From: Limoniibacter endophyticus
GTDB lineage: Bacteria; Pseudomonadota; Alphaproteobacteria; Rhizobiales; Rhizobiaceae
Length of the DNA stretch: 64,000 nt
Reading direction: 5' to 3'
NCBI RefSeq assembly: GCF_014652835.1
Contig: NZ_BMZO01000005.1
Coordinates: 1 to 64,000 of the forward strand
Every line of letters begins with the position of its first letter. Position 1 is the stretch's first letter. Of this stretch, positions 17,382-26,918 are shown piece by piece. A program made the translations under genes and the position numbers. Below the pieces are notes generated by a model, which saw nothing but the letters and a program-made list of their open reading frames with translations, was not told the origin of the DNA and made no database searches.

Positions 17382-18247
17382 GCCACGCCGCTCCAATCGC
17401 TGCCGCGCCCAAGCGGCCGGGCAGCCGCGCATTGCGCAAATTCGTCAAGAACCGCGCCGCTGTCTTTGGCGCTTGTCTCGTTGCCTTCTTTGTTCTGCTC
17501 GCGATTTTCGCGCCGCTTCTTGCGGGCGCAGATCCATTCAAGACGAGCTTCACCGCCTTGCGCAAGCCGCCGTCATTCGAATACTGGCTTGGCACTGACG
17601 AGCTTGGTCGCGACCTTTTCGCGCGCATGGCCTATGGCGCACGCACTTCGCTTCTTGCGGGGGGTGTTTCCGTGATGATCGCCGTTCTGGTCGGGGTGCC
17701 GTTCGGCGTCGTCGCCGGTTACTTCGGCGGTTGGATAGACAGCGTGATTTCGCGCGTCATTGATGCAATGCTGGCCATCCCGTTCCTGATCTTTGCCATT
17801 GCTCTCGCAGCGTTCCTCGGACCGAGCCTCACCAATGCAATGATTGCCATCGGTCTCTCGGCCGCGCCGATTTTTGCGCGCCTCGCGCGCGGTCAGGTGC
17901 TTTCGGTCAAGTCCGAGGAATATGTGGAGGGGGCTAAAGTGATTGGATTGCGTCACCCGCGGATCATCCTGCGCTACATTCTGCCCAACGCTCTGGCACC
18001 TATCATTGTGCAGGCGACGCTGACCATCGCGGCCGCCATCATAGCTGAAGCGAGCCTCTCCTTTCTTGGCCTCGGCCAGCAACCGCCGAACCCATCCTGG
18101 GGATCGATGCTCAACAGCGCCAAAAACTACATGTCGCAAGCTCCCTGGATGTCGATTTGGCCGGGTGCAGCAATCTTCCTCGTTGTCCTGGGCTTCAACC
18201 TGCTGGGCGACGGCCTGCGCGACGCCATCGATCCGCGCGAACATTAA
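17378..18247 (+). CDS. Peptide-type ABC transporter permease (DppC-like)
   Basis: A 289-residue partner permease. It has the cytoplasmic N-terminus and first helix typical of DppC (FVKNRAAVFGACLVAFFVLLAI), the LGTDELGRDLFARMAYGARTSL motif near residues 70-91, and the EAA loop EYVEGAKVIGLRHPRIILRYILPN. Start ATG overlaps the previous stop (ATGA). It is followed after 25 bases by the gamma-glutamyltransferase-like gene. Confidence 0.95.
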   Translation: MSHAAPIAAAPKRPGSRALRKFVKNRAAVFGACLVAFFVLLAIFAPLLAGADPFKTSFTALRKPPSFEYWLGTDELGRDLFARMAYGARTSLLAGGVSVMIAVLVGVPFGVVAGYFGGWIDSVISRVIDAMLAIPFLIFAIALAAFLGPSLTNAMIAIGLSAAPIFARLARGQVLSVKSEEYVEGAKVIGLRHPRIILRYILPNALAPIIVQATLTIAAAIIAEASLSFLGLGQQPPNPSWGSMLNSAKNYMSQAPWMSIWPGAAIFLVVLGFNLLGDGLRDAIDPREH

Positions 18248-18272
18248 TTCAGCACGAAGGAAAAATCCGAAC

Positions 18273-20069
18273 ATGTTCACCACGCGTCCTGAAATCCTCG
18301 GCACCTTTGGCGTCGTCACTTCGACCCATTGGTTGGCGTCTTCCGTGGGCATGGCGATGCTCGAAAGAGGTGGCAACGCGTTTGATGCAGCTGTTGCTGC
18401 GGGATTTGTCCTGCAAATCGTAGAGCCGCACCTGGTCGGCCCATCAGGCGAAGTGCCGATCATCTTCCACTCGGTGAAAACAGGCAAGACGGAGGTCGTC
18501 TGCGGTCAGGGCGTCACGCCGGATGCAGCGACAATCGAGCGCTATAAGGCTGAAGGCCTCGATCTGGTGCCGGGTTCAGGGTTGCTGGCAACCGTCGTTC
18601 CGGGTGCCTTCGATGCGTGGATGCTGATGCTGCGCGATCACGGCACGCTGTCGCTTCGCGAGGTGATGGAACCGGCGATCTATTATGCGCGCACCGGCCA
18701 TCCCATGCTGCCGCGTGTGGCAAACACGATCAAGGATCAGGCCGAATTCTTCAAGAAAGAGTGGCCGACCTCCTATGATCTTTGGGCCAAGGGCGGGAAT
18801 TTGCCGAAGGCCAAGGAGCTTTTCATCAACGAAGCCCTCGCCAATACCTATCAGCGCCTCGTGGATGATGCCGAGGCTTCCGGTGGCAATCGCGAGGCTA
18901 TGATCGACAAGGCAAGGGACGGCTTTTACCGCGGTTTCGTGGCAGAGGCCATTGACCGGTTTTGCCGTGAGACCGAGGCCATGGACACGAGCGGTGAGCG
19001 CCATAAAGGCCTGCTCACCGCCGACGATATGGCACGCTGGAGTGCGACTTATGAAACGCCGCTTACCTATGATTATCATGGCTGGACCGTTTCGAAGATC
19101 GGTCCGTGGGGGCAGGGGCCGGCCTTCCTGCAGACACTTTCGCTCTTGAAGGACATTGACCTTGCGTCGATGGAAACGAGCGGGCCCGATTTCGTGCATA
19201 CCACCATCGAAGCCATGAAGCTCGCCTTCGCGGATCGAGAGGTCTATTACGGCGATCCCGACTTCGTCACCGTGCCGATGGAACATCTTCTGTCGGATGC
19301 CTATGCTGCCGAACGGCGCAAGCTGATTTCCTCGACCGCTTCGACTACCCTCACTCCGGGGCTTGTCCCGGGCTACGAGGTACAGCGCGAATTGGCCATC
19401 AAGCAGTTCCGTTACGCTGGCGATACCAAGGTCGAAGGTCCCGGCGCTGGCGAACCGACCATGGCGCACCTGCGGACGGAAAAGCGCGGCGACACCGTGC
19501 ATGTCGACGTCATCGACCGTTGGGGCAATATGGTTTCGGCAACGCCATCGGGCGGGTGGTTGCAATCTTCGCCGATCATTCCGGAACTGGGCTTTGCGCT
19601 TAACTCCCGTGCCCAGATGTTCTGGCTGGAGGAAGGCCTGCCGGCAAGTCTTAGCCCCCGCAAGCGTCCGCGCACCACGCTTACCCCCTCGCTTGCGCAT
19701 TTCGAAGGCAAGCCGCGTATGGTCTTCGGCACGCCCGGCGGCGATCAGCAGGATCAATGGCAGCTTCTCATGTTCCTGCGCCGGGTCCATCATGGCCTGA
19801 ATTTGCAGGAAAGCATCGACCTGCCGCTCTTCCACACCATGCACTTCCCGTCCTCCTTCTATCCGCGTGAGGCAATCCCGGGTCGTCTGGTCATAGAGAA
19901 GAGCATTGGCGACGGCGTCGTAAGTGAGCTGAAAAGACGTGGTCATGATGTCGAGGTGGTGGACGAATGGACGGTCGGTCGCCTTACCGCGGCGGAACGT
20001 TCGGACGACGGCATATTGCGTGCCGCTGCCACGCCGCGTCTGATGCAGGCTTATGCCGTCGGCCGTTAA
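18273..20069 (+). CDS. Gamma-glutamyltransferase-family enzyme, predicted cytoplasmic
   Basis: A 598-residue Ntn-hydrolase of the gamma-glutamyltransferase family, which hydrolyses or transfers gamma-glutamyl groups after self-cleavage. GGNAFDAAVAAGF and the later DTVHVDVIDRWGNMVS block are the family landmarks. The likely nucleophile and cleavage site is Thr408 in that block. ATG 18273 follows an AAGG stretch; longer in-frame readings lie inside the permease gene. No signal peptide is present, unlike the classical periplasmic enzyme, so it probably acts on material brought in by the flanking ABC importer. Acylases of the same family are an alternative. Confidence 0.87.
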   Translation: MFTTRPEILGTFGVVTSTHWLASSVGMAMLERGGNAFDAAVAAGFVLQIVEPHLVGPSGEVPIIFHSVKTGKTEVVCGQGVTPDAATIERYKAEGLDLVPGSGLLATVVPGAFDAWMLMLRDHGTLSLREVMEPAIYYARTGHPMLPRVANTIKDQAEFFKKEWPTSYDLWAKGGNLPKAKELFINEALANTYQRLVDDAEASGGNREAMIDKARDGFYRGFVAEAIDRFCRETEAMDTSGERHKGLLTADDMARWSATYETPLTYDYHGWTVSKIGPWGQGPAFLQTLSLLKDIDLASMETSGPDFVHTTIEAMKLAFADREVYYGDPDFVTVPMEHLLSDAYAAERRKLISSTASTTLTPGLVPGYEVQRELAIKQFRYAGDTKVEGPGAGEPTMAHLRTEKRGDTVHVDVIDRWGNMVSATPSGGWLQSSPIIPELGFALNSRAQMFWLEEGLPASLSPRKRPRTTLTPSLAHFEGKPRMVFGTPGGDQQDQWQLLMFLRRVHHGLNLQESIDLPLFHTMHFPSSFYPREAIPGRLVIEKSIGDGVVSELKRRGHDVEVVDEWTVGRLTAAERSDDGILRAAATPRLMQAYAVGR

Positions 20070-20100
20070 CCCGCGCTTCAACGATAGAAAGTATTAGAGA

Positions 20101-20949
20101 ATGGGTATCGAATTACAGGAAATGATCTGGCTTGGGCTGGGTCTCTTGGTTGCCGGTGGCATCACCGGTCTTCTTGCCGGCCTTTTCGGCGTTGGCGGTG
20201 GTGCGGTTATCGTGCCTATTCTCTATGAGCTCTTCGGTTATCTTGGCGTGCCGGACGATGTACGGATGCCGCTTTGCGTGGGTACCTCGCTTGCGGTGAT
20301 CATACCGACTTCGGTCCGATCCTACCGTGCCCACCTGGCCCGTGGAGCGGTAGATACGAGTTTGTTGAAGATCTGGGCGGTGCCGGTTGTGCTAGGCGTT
20401 CTGGCTGGCAGCATCATCGCCCGCTATGCCTCGCCGGAAGTGTTCAAGACCATCTTCGTCCTCGTGGCTGCGGTCTCGGCGATCCGTCTGCTTTCGGGCA
20501 AGGACAATTGGCGTTTCGGCGAAACTCTTCCGGGCAAGATGGCGATCCGCGTGGTTGGCGTGGTCATTGGTATTCTTTCCTCGCTGATGGGGATTGGTGG
20601 CGGGCAGCTGTCTAGCCTCTTCATGACGTTTTACAATCGCCCGATCCATCAGGCTGTTGCAACATCGTCTGGTCTCGGCATCCTCATCTCCGTGCCCGGC
20701 ATGCTGGGTTATATGTATGCTGGCTGGCCACGCGCTGCCCAATATCCCGATGTTGCCGCGCTGCAGTTTCCGATGGCGATTGGCTATGTGTCGCTCATTG
20801 GCATGGTGCTCTTCATCCCGACCAGCATCCTCGCTGCACCGCTTGGCGTGAAGCTCGCGCATGCGCTGTCGAAGCGTAAGCTCGAAGTCGCGTTTGGCAT
20901 CTTCCTTCTGCTGATCTGCGTCCGCTTCATCTTCAGCTTCTTCGAATGA
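20101..20949 (+). CDS. TauE/SafE-family membrane exporter
   Basis: A 282-residue membrane protein with about eight helices in two related halves. Both halves carry the Gly-rich family motif (ITGLLAGLFGVGGGAVIVPI near residues 21-40; ISSLMGIGGGQLSS-like segment near 159-172). Members export sulfite, sulfoacetate or similar sulfur-containing anions. It lies between the gamma-glutamyltransferase-like gene and the transporter ATPase gene, which suggests removal of a sulfur-containing breakdown product. The substrate is inferred from the family. Confidence 0.85.
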   Translation: MGIELQEMIWLGLGLLVAGGITGLLAGLFGVGGGAVIVPILYELFGYLGVPDDVRMPLCVGTSLAVIIPTSVRSYRAHLARGAVDTSLLKIWAVPVVLGVLAGSIIARYASPEVFKTIFVLVAAVSAIRLLSGKDNWRFGETLPGKMAIRVVGVVIGILSSLMGIGGGQLSSLFMTFYNRPIHQAVATSSGLGILISVPGMLGYMYAGWPRAAQYPDVAALQFPMAIGYVSLIGMVLFIPTSILAAPLGVKLAHALSKRKLEVAFGIFLLLICVRFIFSFFE

Positions 20950-20975
20950 CTTCCAGGCACGATAAGGTTCCGGCC

Positions 20976-22808
20976 ATGAGCACTTCGCTTCTCTCCGTCA
21001 AAGATCTGCGCGTTTCCTTCAAGGGCGACAGCGGCTGGAGCCCGGTCGTGCATGACATTTCGTTCAATATCGAAGCTGGCAAGACAGTCGCCATCGTTGG
21101 CGAGTCCGGTTCGGGCAAGAGCGTTACCTCTCTGGCCCTTATGCGGCTCCTGCAGGCGGGCGCAAGCAGGATCGAGGGCGAGATCCGTTTCGACGGCAAA
21201 GTGCTGAACCAGCTTCCCGAGGCCGGGATGCGCGCCCTTCGCGGCAATGAGATCGCCATGATCTTTCAAGAGCCGATGACCTCGCTCAACCCGAGCCTGA
21301 CCATCGGTTTCCAACTGGCCGAAGTGCTGATGACTCATCGCGGCATGACGCGCGCGCAAGCCGAAGCCGAGGCCGTGAGGCTGATGGAGCGCGTGCGCAT
21401 TCCTTCTGCCGCTTCGCGTGTAAAGGACTATCCGCATCGACTTTCCGGTGGCATGCGCCAGCGCGTCATGATCGCGATGGCGTTAGCCTGCAAGCCGAAG
21501 CTCCTGATTGCCGACGAGCCGACTACTGCGCTCGACGTGACGATTCAGGCGCAAATTCTCGATCTGATCCGTGAATTGCAGCGCGAGGAAGGCATGTCCG
21601 TGCTCTTCATCACGCATGATATGGGCGTTGTGGCTGAAATCGCCGATGAAACAATCGTTATGCTGCATGGACGCATCGTGGAGCAGGGGTTGACGGAAGA
21701 AGTGTTCGGCAAACCCGAGCATCCTTATACGCGTGCGTTGCTTTCCGCGGTGCCGAAGCTTGGTTCGATGAGCGGAGAACCGATCCCCAAGAAGTTCGAG
21801 GAGATCGACCGTACGACGGGCCTGCCCATTGCAAAACCGGATGAAGCGGCCGCTGCTCAGCCCGATCCGGCACAGAAGGCGGTTCTCGAAGTCGTCAATC
21901 TGCGCAAATATTTTGATATCCATACCGGTATCTTCCGCAGGGTATCGGGCCGCGTACATGCTGTCGAGAATGTTTCCTTCGACATCCGGCCGGGCGAAAC
22001 GCTGGCACTGGTAGGCGAATCCGGCTGCGGAAAGTCCACCACAGGCCGCGCCATCATGCGCCTGTCCGATCCGACAGGCGGCGAAATCCGCCTCAACGGG
22101 GAAAATATTCTGAAGCTGGACGATAATGGGTTTCGTCCGCATAGGAGGAGCATGCAGCTCATCTTCCAGGACCCGTTTGCATCGCTCAATCCAAGCATGA
22201 AGGTGGGTGATGCTATTGCGGAGCCGATGATCGCGCATGGCATTATGTCTGGAAAAGCCGCTCGTGAGCGGGTTTCGGAGTTGCTGCACCAGGTCGGGCT
22301 CGATCCGTCAGCCGCCGAGCGGTTCCCGCATGAGTTCTCTGGCGGCCAGCGCCAGCGCATCGCGATTGCACGCGCGCTTTCGTTGCGACCCAAGCTCATT
22401 GTCGCCGACGAGGCGGTGTCGGCGCTTGACGTCTCGATCAAGGCGCAGGTCATCAATCTGATGCTCGATCTGCAAAAGGAACTAGGTCTTGCCTTCCTTT
22501 TCATCAGCCATGACATGGCCGTTGTCGAGCGTGTCAGCCATCGCGTTGCGGTCATGTATCTGGGGGAAATCGTAGAGATCGGCAATCGTGCCGATATTTT
22601 CGGCAATCCTCAGCACCCTTATACGAAGCGGTTGCTTTCCGCTGTTCCGGTGCCGGATCCCGCTCGTCGCCTGTCGCGGCCAGAGCTCCAGGTGTCCGAG
22701 CTGAAAAGCCCGGTTCGCCCTGCTGGCTACGTCGCTCCACACAAGACCATGCGCCAGATTTCGGCCGGACACTTCGTGCAGGAATGGGGCGCGGAGTGGG
22801 CTGCTTGA
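20976..22808 (+). CDS. Fused double ABC ATPase of the peptide importer (DppD-DppF/GsiA type)
   Basis: A 610-residue protein with two complete ATPase domains. Walker A GESGSGKS and the signature [14 protein letters not shown] are in the first half. [23 protein letters not shown] and Walker [13 protein letters not shown] are in the second. Each half ends with the peptide-ATPase extension ([24 protein letters not shown]). ATG 20976 with AAGG upstream is preferred; ATG 20946, overlapping the exporter stop, is possible. It energises the importer encoded 4 kb upstream in the same operon. Confidence 0.93.
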   Translation: MSTSLLSVKDLRVSFKGDSGWSPVVHDISFNIEAGKTVAIVGESGSGKSVTSLALMRLLQAGASRIEGEIRFDGKVLNQLPEAGMRALRGNEIAMIFQEPMTSLNPSLTIGFQLAEVLMTHRGMTRAQAEAEAVRLMERVRIPSAASRVKDYPHRLSGGMRQRVMIAMALACKPKLLIADEPTTALDVTIQAQILDLIRELQREEGMSVLFITHDMGVVAEIADETIVMLHGRIVEQGLTEEVFGKPEHPYTRALLSAVPKLGSMSGEPIPKKFEEIDRTTGLPIAKPDEAAAAQPDPAQKAVLEVVNLRKYFDIHTGIFRRVSGRVHAVENVSFDIRPGETLALVGESGCGKSTTGRAIMRLSDPTGGEIRLNGENILKLDDNGFRPHRRSMQLIFQDPFASLNPSMKVGDAIAEPMIAHGIMSGKAARERVSELLHQVGLDPSAAERFPHEFSGGQRQRIAIARALSLRPKLIVADEAVSALDVSIKAQVINLMLDLQKELGLAFLFISHDMAVVERVSHRVAVMYLGEIVEIGNRADIFGNPQHPYTKRLLSAVPVPDPARRLSRPELQVSELKSPVRPAGYVAPHKTMRQISAGHFVQEWGAEWAA

Positions 22809-22919
22809 AATTTTCGAGCAATTGTCATTGACGTGAAACAAATGATCGTCATAAGGGATCGCATGGCGTTCATTCCCCAGGCGTGAGCGCGGCTCACCTA
22901 TCGGGAACGCGAGGACATA

Positions 22920-24068
22920 ATGAAAATCGGCTTGCAGGGTGGTTTCGGTGAAAAGGGCCGGACCAGCGTTTCCGTCTCGTCCGGCGGTAAGACCATCATG
23001 CTCGACGCCGGCATAAAGGTTGGTGCGCAAGGCGAAGAATATTACCCGCGACTCATCAAGCCAATCGGCGCTTATGATGCAATTCTCATCAGCCACGCGC
23101 ATGAGGATCATATAGGCGCGATGGCGCGCCTGGTTGCGCTCGGCTATCGCGGTGCGTTCTACATGACGGCTGAAACGCTCGCCGAGGCGCAAGCGACGCT
23201 CGATCAATATGCTGACACGCAGGATCTTGCAGGTTTTGCGCTCGCAAATACGAAGATCACGCTTTTTGCACCCGGTGAAACGCTAAAGTTTGGGGACATG
23301 ACTGTGTCTACCGGGCTTTCGGGTCATGTTGTCGGTGGGGTCTGGTTTGCTGTCGAAGCCAAGCGCAAGCGCATCGTTTACTCTGCCGACATTGTGCCGA
23401 AGAGCGCTGTTTTCCGTATGGATCCAATGCCGCTTTGCGATCTGCTGATACTGGATGCATCCTATGGCGCCGACCCGGTCTCGGCGCAGGAGCGTGCTGC
23501 GCAGATCGCCGACTGGGTAACGGCCCGGCAGGGCGGGTGTTTGTTGCCGACCCCACTTTCGGGACGTTCGATCGAGTTGATTGCCGCGCTCGACATGCAG
23601 TTTGCGATCCACTCCGGCATGCGCGACCCGCTGCGCCGTCAGATTGAGGCGGAGGATGCGCTGGTTGCCGGCATAGCGCCAATGCTCGGGGAGCGCCTCG
23701 CAAATGCGCGCAACTGGGAAGTGGACGAAGCGCTGCCGGATTGCCCTCTACTTGTGCATGATGGAATGGGCGTGGCTGGTCCTGCTGCCGATGCGATACG
23801 CGCTGCCCAGACAGGAGATTATCCGATCCTGCTCAGCGGTCATTTGCCTGCGGGCTCCCCCGGAGCGTTGCTGAAGGCGTCGGGTCGGGCCGACTGGATC
23901 CGAATGCCAACCCATCCCACCCTGCCGGAAGCCATGGCGCTCTGGCAGCGGGCAGGGCGGCCCGATCTGCTCGCCCATTCCTGCGATGAAACCATGCTCG
24001 CCGAGCTTGGCCAGCACATCGATGGGCTGGACATATCCGCCCGCACCGGCCAGATCATCACAGTTTGA
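22920..24068 (+). CDS. Metallo-beta-lactamase-fold hydrolase (RNase J/beta-CASP-like layout)
   Basis: A 382-residue protein with the zinc-site motif SHAHEDH (His59, His61, Asp63, His64), a later GLSGHVVGGVW segment and YSADIVPKS. These correspond to further metal ligands of the metallo-beta-lactamase fold. The extended C-terminal half resembles the nuclease-type members, but essential beta-CASP motifs cannot be confirmed by eye. A GAGG ribosome site precedes the ATG. It follows the ATPase by 110 bases and precedes surE by nine. Its place in a peptide-uptake operon suggests a small-molecule hydrolase as much as a nuclease. Confidence 0.75.
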   Translation: MKIGLQGGFGEKGRTSVSVSSGGKTIMLDAGIKVGAQGEEYYPRLIKPIGAYDAILISHAHEDHIGAMARLVALGYRGAFYMTAETLAEAQATLDQYADTQDLAGFALANTKITLFAPGETLKFGDMTVSTGLSGHVVGGVWFAVEAKRKRIVYSADIVPKSAVFRMDPMPLCDLLILDASYGADPVSAQERAAQIADWVTARQGGCLLPTPLSGRSIELIAALDMQFAIHSGMRDPLRRQIEAEDALVAGIAPMLGERLANARNWEVDEALPDCPLLVHDGMGVAGPAADAIRAAQTGDYPILLSGHLPAGSPGALLKASGRADWIRMPTHPTLPEAMALWQRAGRPDLLAHSCDETMLAELGQHIDGLDISARTGQIITV

Positions 24069-24077
24069 GAGTTTAGA

Positions 24078-24824
24078 ATGCGCATCCTGCTTGCCAATGA
24101 TGATGGAATAGACGCGCCTGGCCTTGCGCTTCTGGCCGAGGCTGCCCGACTGGTCAGTGACGATGTCTGGATCGTCGCGCCGGAGGAAAAGCGAACCGCG
24201 GCAAGCTCCTCGCTCACTATTGCGCGCCCACTGAAAATGACCCGCCGCGCCGAGAAAACCTATGCCTGCTCCGGCACGCCGGCCGATTGCGTGATTGCTG
24301 CCATGGCCTGGCTGTTCAAGGATGGCAAACGCCCGGACATCGTTCTCGGGGGTGTCAATGATGGACGCAACACGGCGGAAGACATTGCCTATTCCGGTAC
24401 GCTTGCTATTGCTCGCGAAGCGACCTTCTGGGGCGTGCCGGCCGTTGGTTTCTCGCGCGTCAAACGCCCGGAAGTCACTGAAACGGACCCTACATGGCTT
24501 TCCCATCTCATCGCCAGGCTGGTTGCCGAGCGGGATGCATGGTCGATCGAAGGCCATTGGCTGAGCGTCAATCTGCCGTCGCGACTGGCGGGAGCGGTCG
24601 CGGTTCAGCCCGCGCGCTTCGGCCGCGACAAGATCGGCGGCTTTGCCGAAGTCGTTGAAGAACACGGCAACGAGACGACGATCATCTTCCCGCGCGGCCG
24701 TCCTCACACTGTTCTGGAGGGCGACGACAATGGTCTTATCGATGCGGGCAAACTGACCATCAATCGCCTCAACTGGTTCGGACAAACCCCGCTCGAAGAG
24801 GCTTTCGTCGAAACTCTGCTCTAA
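24078..24824 (+). CDS. surE: 5'/3'-nucleotidase SurE
   Basis: A 248-residue phosphatase of the SurE family. The N-terminal metal-binding motif LLANDDGIDAPGL (Asp8, Asp9) is followed by VAPEEKRTAASSSLT, YACSGTPADCV and GGVNDGRNTAEDIAYSGT, all conserved in the family. SurE removes phosphate from nucleoside monophosphates and sometimes short polyphosphates. The usual housekeeping neighbour (pcm) is not here; this copy closes the peptide-uptake operon, nine bases after the metallo-hydrolase gene. It may therefore be a second, specialised paralog. Confidence 0.92.
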   Translation: MRILLANDDGIDAPGLALLAEAARLVSDDVWIVAPEEKRTAASSSLTIARPLKMTRRAEKTYACSGTPADCVIAAMAWLFKDGKRPDIVLGGVNDGRNTAEDIAYSGTLAIAREATFWGVPAVGFSRVKRPEVTETDPTWLSHLIARLVAERDAWSIEGHWLSVNLPSRLAGAVAVQPARFGRDKIGGFAEVVEEHGNETTIIFPRGRPHTVLEGDDNGLIDAGKLTINRLNWFGQTPLEEAFVETLL

Positions 24825-25324
24825 CCTGTCTGAATACGACCGGAGGCATAAAGAAGCGGGGATGAAAATCCGTGCCATTTCTTTTAATTGCCTGTGAAAG
24901 CAGGTATTTGTGATTTTTCCCGATCGAAAAACACCTCCATTTGTCCACACTCCACGACTCTTGGGCGATACTCCTCCCATCGCGTCGAGGGGTCAGGTGA
25001 GCTCCCGGACATTTGAGGCGCGAAGCGGCCGGGCCATGCATGCGGATTGACAACCTGCAGGTGTGGTTTGGATGAAACGGCGTAGCGACCCTTTTCGTTC
25101 ACCGGCAGCGGAGCATGTGGATGCATGCAGACTAAATGAGTGTTTCGGGCCACATGCTCCAACCCCTCATTCTATTTGCCCGGACAGAAAAAACCGGGCG
25201 GACATTGATGAACTTTCCTACCGCGCGGGTAAATACCCGTCAGCGGAATTTCGTGCTGCGTTTTCTTCGGATTGAATCGTCCGCACCCATCGGATAAAAT
25301 GCCGCTTCAGAGGAGTTCGATCGC
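24825..25324. other. 500-base intergenic region with no secure gene
   Basis: Only weak coding signals are present. A 92-codon minus-strand ORF (24884-25162) has GAGGGG upstream and a partly protein-like composition, but mixed codon usage and no recognised family. Overlapping plus-strand frames are no better. The last 100 bases should hold the promoter of the following hypothetical gene. Confidence 0.4.
24884..25162 (-). CDS. Doubtful hypothetical ORF of 92 residues
   Basis: This ORF begins MEHVARNTHL, with a second Met at residue 13 as an alternative start. It is hydrophilic with several Pro and His, and has no membrane segment. GAGGGG lies about 8 bases upstream of the first Met. Codon choice is mixed, unlike the GC-ending codons of its neighbours, so it may be fortuitous or recently acquired. 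Confidence 0.2.
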   Translation of the reverse strand: MEHVARNTHLVCMHPHAPLPVNEKGRYAVSSKPHLQVVNPHAWPGRFAPQMSGSSPDPSTRWEEYRPRVVECGQMEVFFDREKSQIPAFTGN

Positions 25325-25711
25325 ATGCCATCTTTGCCACTGCCACCGTTGCCGCCTGAAAAGATGGGCAACATCGTCACGCAGGTGATGAAGGTCGGTC
25401 CGCGCGATCTGCGTCTCATCGCGCAGCGCCTTTATGATCATGCACTCGAGCCGCGTATGCCGCCGGGCGCCACCAAGGCGCTCGTCGCCGATCTCGGTTA
25501 TCGCAACCTGCGCGAGTTCTGTGCCGCAATCGGCCTTCCCGAGCATATAGCCGATCGCTGGTCGCGCTTCGGCATCTCCTCGGAGATGCGTCAGGTTCTT
25601 CTTCTCGTTACCGAACAGCGCCTGCGCATGATTGAGGCTATAGAAGAATTTGAATCCATGACCCATTGCGGCATTGATGATTTTCTCAAAAGCCGTGGTC
25701 TGATGGACTGA
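25325..25711 (+). CDS. Conserved-looking hypothetical protein of 128 residues
   Basis: A hydrophilic, mostly helical protein beginning with a Pro-rich stretch (MPSLPLPPLPPEK). No signal peptide, membrane segment or known motif is seen. GAGG lies upstream of the ATG at the right spacing, and codon usage matches that of the neighbouring genes, so it is probably real. Charged helical segments (RDLRLIAQRLYDHAL; EMRQVLLLVTEQRLRMIEAI) would suit a small protein-binding domain. It is monocistronic and converges on the SorC-type regulator gene. Confidence 0.75.
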   Translation: MPSLPLPPLPPEKMGNIVTQVMKVGPRDLRLIAQRLYDHALEPRMPPGATKALVADLGYRNLREFCAAIGLPEHIADRWSRFGISSEMRQVLLLVTEQRLRMIEAIEEFESMTHCGIDDFLKSRGLMD

Positions 25712-25780
25712 GCCACACGCGGCTCCGCCTTGGGATAAGGAGCGCTGCAAGAAGCGGCTGAAACTGGGTGAGACGAGACT

Positions 25781-26752
25781 TTAGTCCGTCAACAGGCTCT
25801 TCGCCGTCTCTGCATCCGTGATCAGCACGTTGGCATCCATGCCTTTCAGCGCTGCGCGGATTGCTTCCACCTTGTTTTCGCCCCCAGCCGCCAGAATCAG
25901 CTGTGGGACTTTCGATACGGTCTCAAGATCGATTGCCATGACGCGATCATTGATCTCATGGTCGACCAGCTTTCCCTCCGCATCGACAAAGTAGCAAAGC
26001 ATATTCGCCACGGCGCCTTGCGCTTTCAGCGGTTCGATCAGCGCCGGGTCGACAATCCCATGGCGAAAGATTGTCGAATCCGGGGAAAGGTCGCCGACCG
26101 TGAGTACGGCGATATCCGCTTCTGCGGCGCACTGCGCCACCACCTGCAACATGGGTTGTTTCCAGAGGCGATCCCGTAAGGCAGCATCATCAAGCACGAC
26201 AGGCGCTGTGATCTGGTAGCTCTCCACGCCCAGCCGCTCCGCAACCTTGGTAGCGACGATAGAGGGGTTGACCCATCGCGAATGCGGCAAGCTCCCGACG
26301 AGACCAATCACCAAGGCATTTTCCAGTGTGCGTTGGGCCATGAAGGCGAGGCTGGCATGCATGGTGGCTCCGCCGCCGATCGCCAGCGTCATGCCGCTTT
26401 TCATCTGGGCGTCGAGATAAAGCGCAACCGCATGGCCGATCGACTTCTCCAGATGATCGGTTTCAAGCGGCGCGGGCACGACGATTGCGCTATCCAGTCC
26501 GAAACCTTCCTCTAGCTTGCGCTCCAGTATCACTTGTTCGCTGCTCGGCGTGTTGATCGTCGTCACGACGATATTGTCGGCTGCGGCTTGTGCGAGCGCT
26601 CGCATTACCTTGACGCGGGATATATTGAGGCGGCGGGCGATCTCCTCCTGTGTGAAACCCTCGACATAGTAGAGCCATGCCATCTTCACATTGAGATCGC
26701 TGGAAGCGAGAACGGATTTCTGGTGTCGCTTGCCCTTGGTCTTCGCCGCCAT
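25781..26752 (-). CDS. SorC/DeoR-type transcriptional regulator with sugar-binding domain
   Basis: A 323-residue regulator with an N-terminal helix-turn-helix (FTQEEIARRLNISRVKVMRAL, residues about 32-52) and a C-terminal SorC-type phosphosugar-binding domain (IGLVGSLPHSRWVNPS; ILAAGGENKVEAIRAAL). The start at ATG 26752 was chosen because upstream in-frame codons lie in the preceding gene's 3' region and do not look like protein. It is the last gene of the ten-gene aromatic-acid operon; separation of 166 bases from the hydrolase gene leaves room for its own promoter. The effector is unknown. Confidence 0.85.
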   Translation of the reverse strand: MAAKTKGKRHQKSVLASSDLNVKMAWLYYVEGFTQEEIARRLNISRVKVMRALAQAAADNIVVTTINTPSSEQVILERKLEEGFGLDSAIVVPAPLETDHLEKSIGHAVALYLDAQMKSGMTLAIGGGATMHASLAFMAQRTLENALVIGLVGSLPHSRWVNPSIVATKVAERLGVESYQITAPVVLDDAALRDRLWKQPMLQVVAQCAAEADIAVLTVGDLSPDSTIFRHGIVDPALIEPLKAQGAVANMLCYFVDAEGKLVDHEINDRVMAIDLETVSKVPQLILAAGGENKVEAIRAALKGMDANVLITDAETAKSLLTD

Positions 26753-26918
26753 CTGTCTTGTGCCCGTTGATCTTGCGTCAAGACTTCGCATTTCGAAGGC
26801 GAGGCCGCAATTACCGCAGATCGGCCATGCACAGCTCAGGAGGGACGAGATGGGCGAAAGGCCGGACGATCCGCAACCATTCCTGAGTTTGAAGGTCGTC
26901 GAGGGTTCGCCTGTTGCC

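Noticed and set aside
18576-20081. 501-codon minus-strand ORF over the gamma-glutamyltransferase-like gene
   Set aside because: It is antisense to a full-length enzyme and lacks a motif or ribosome site.
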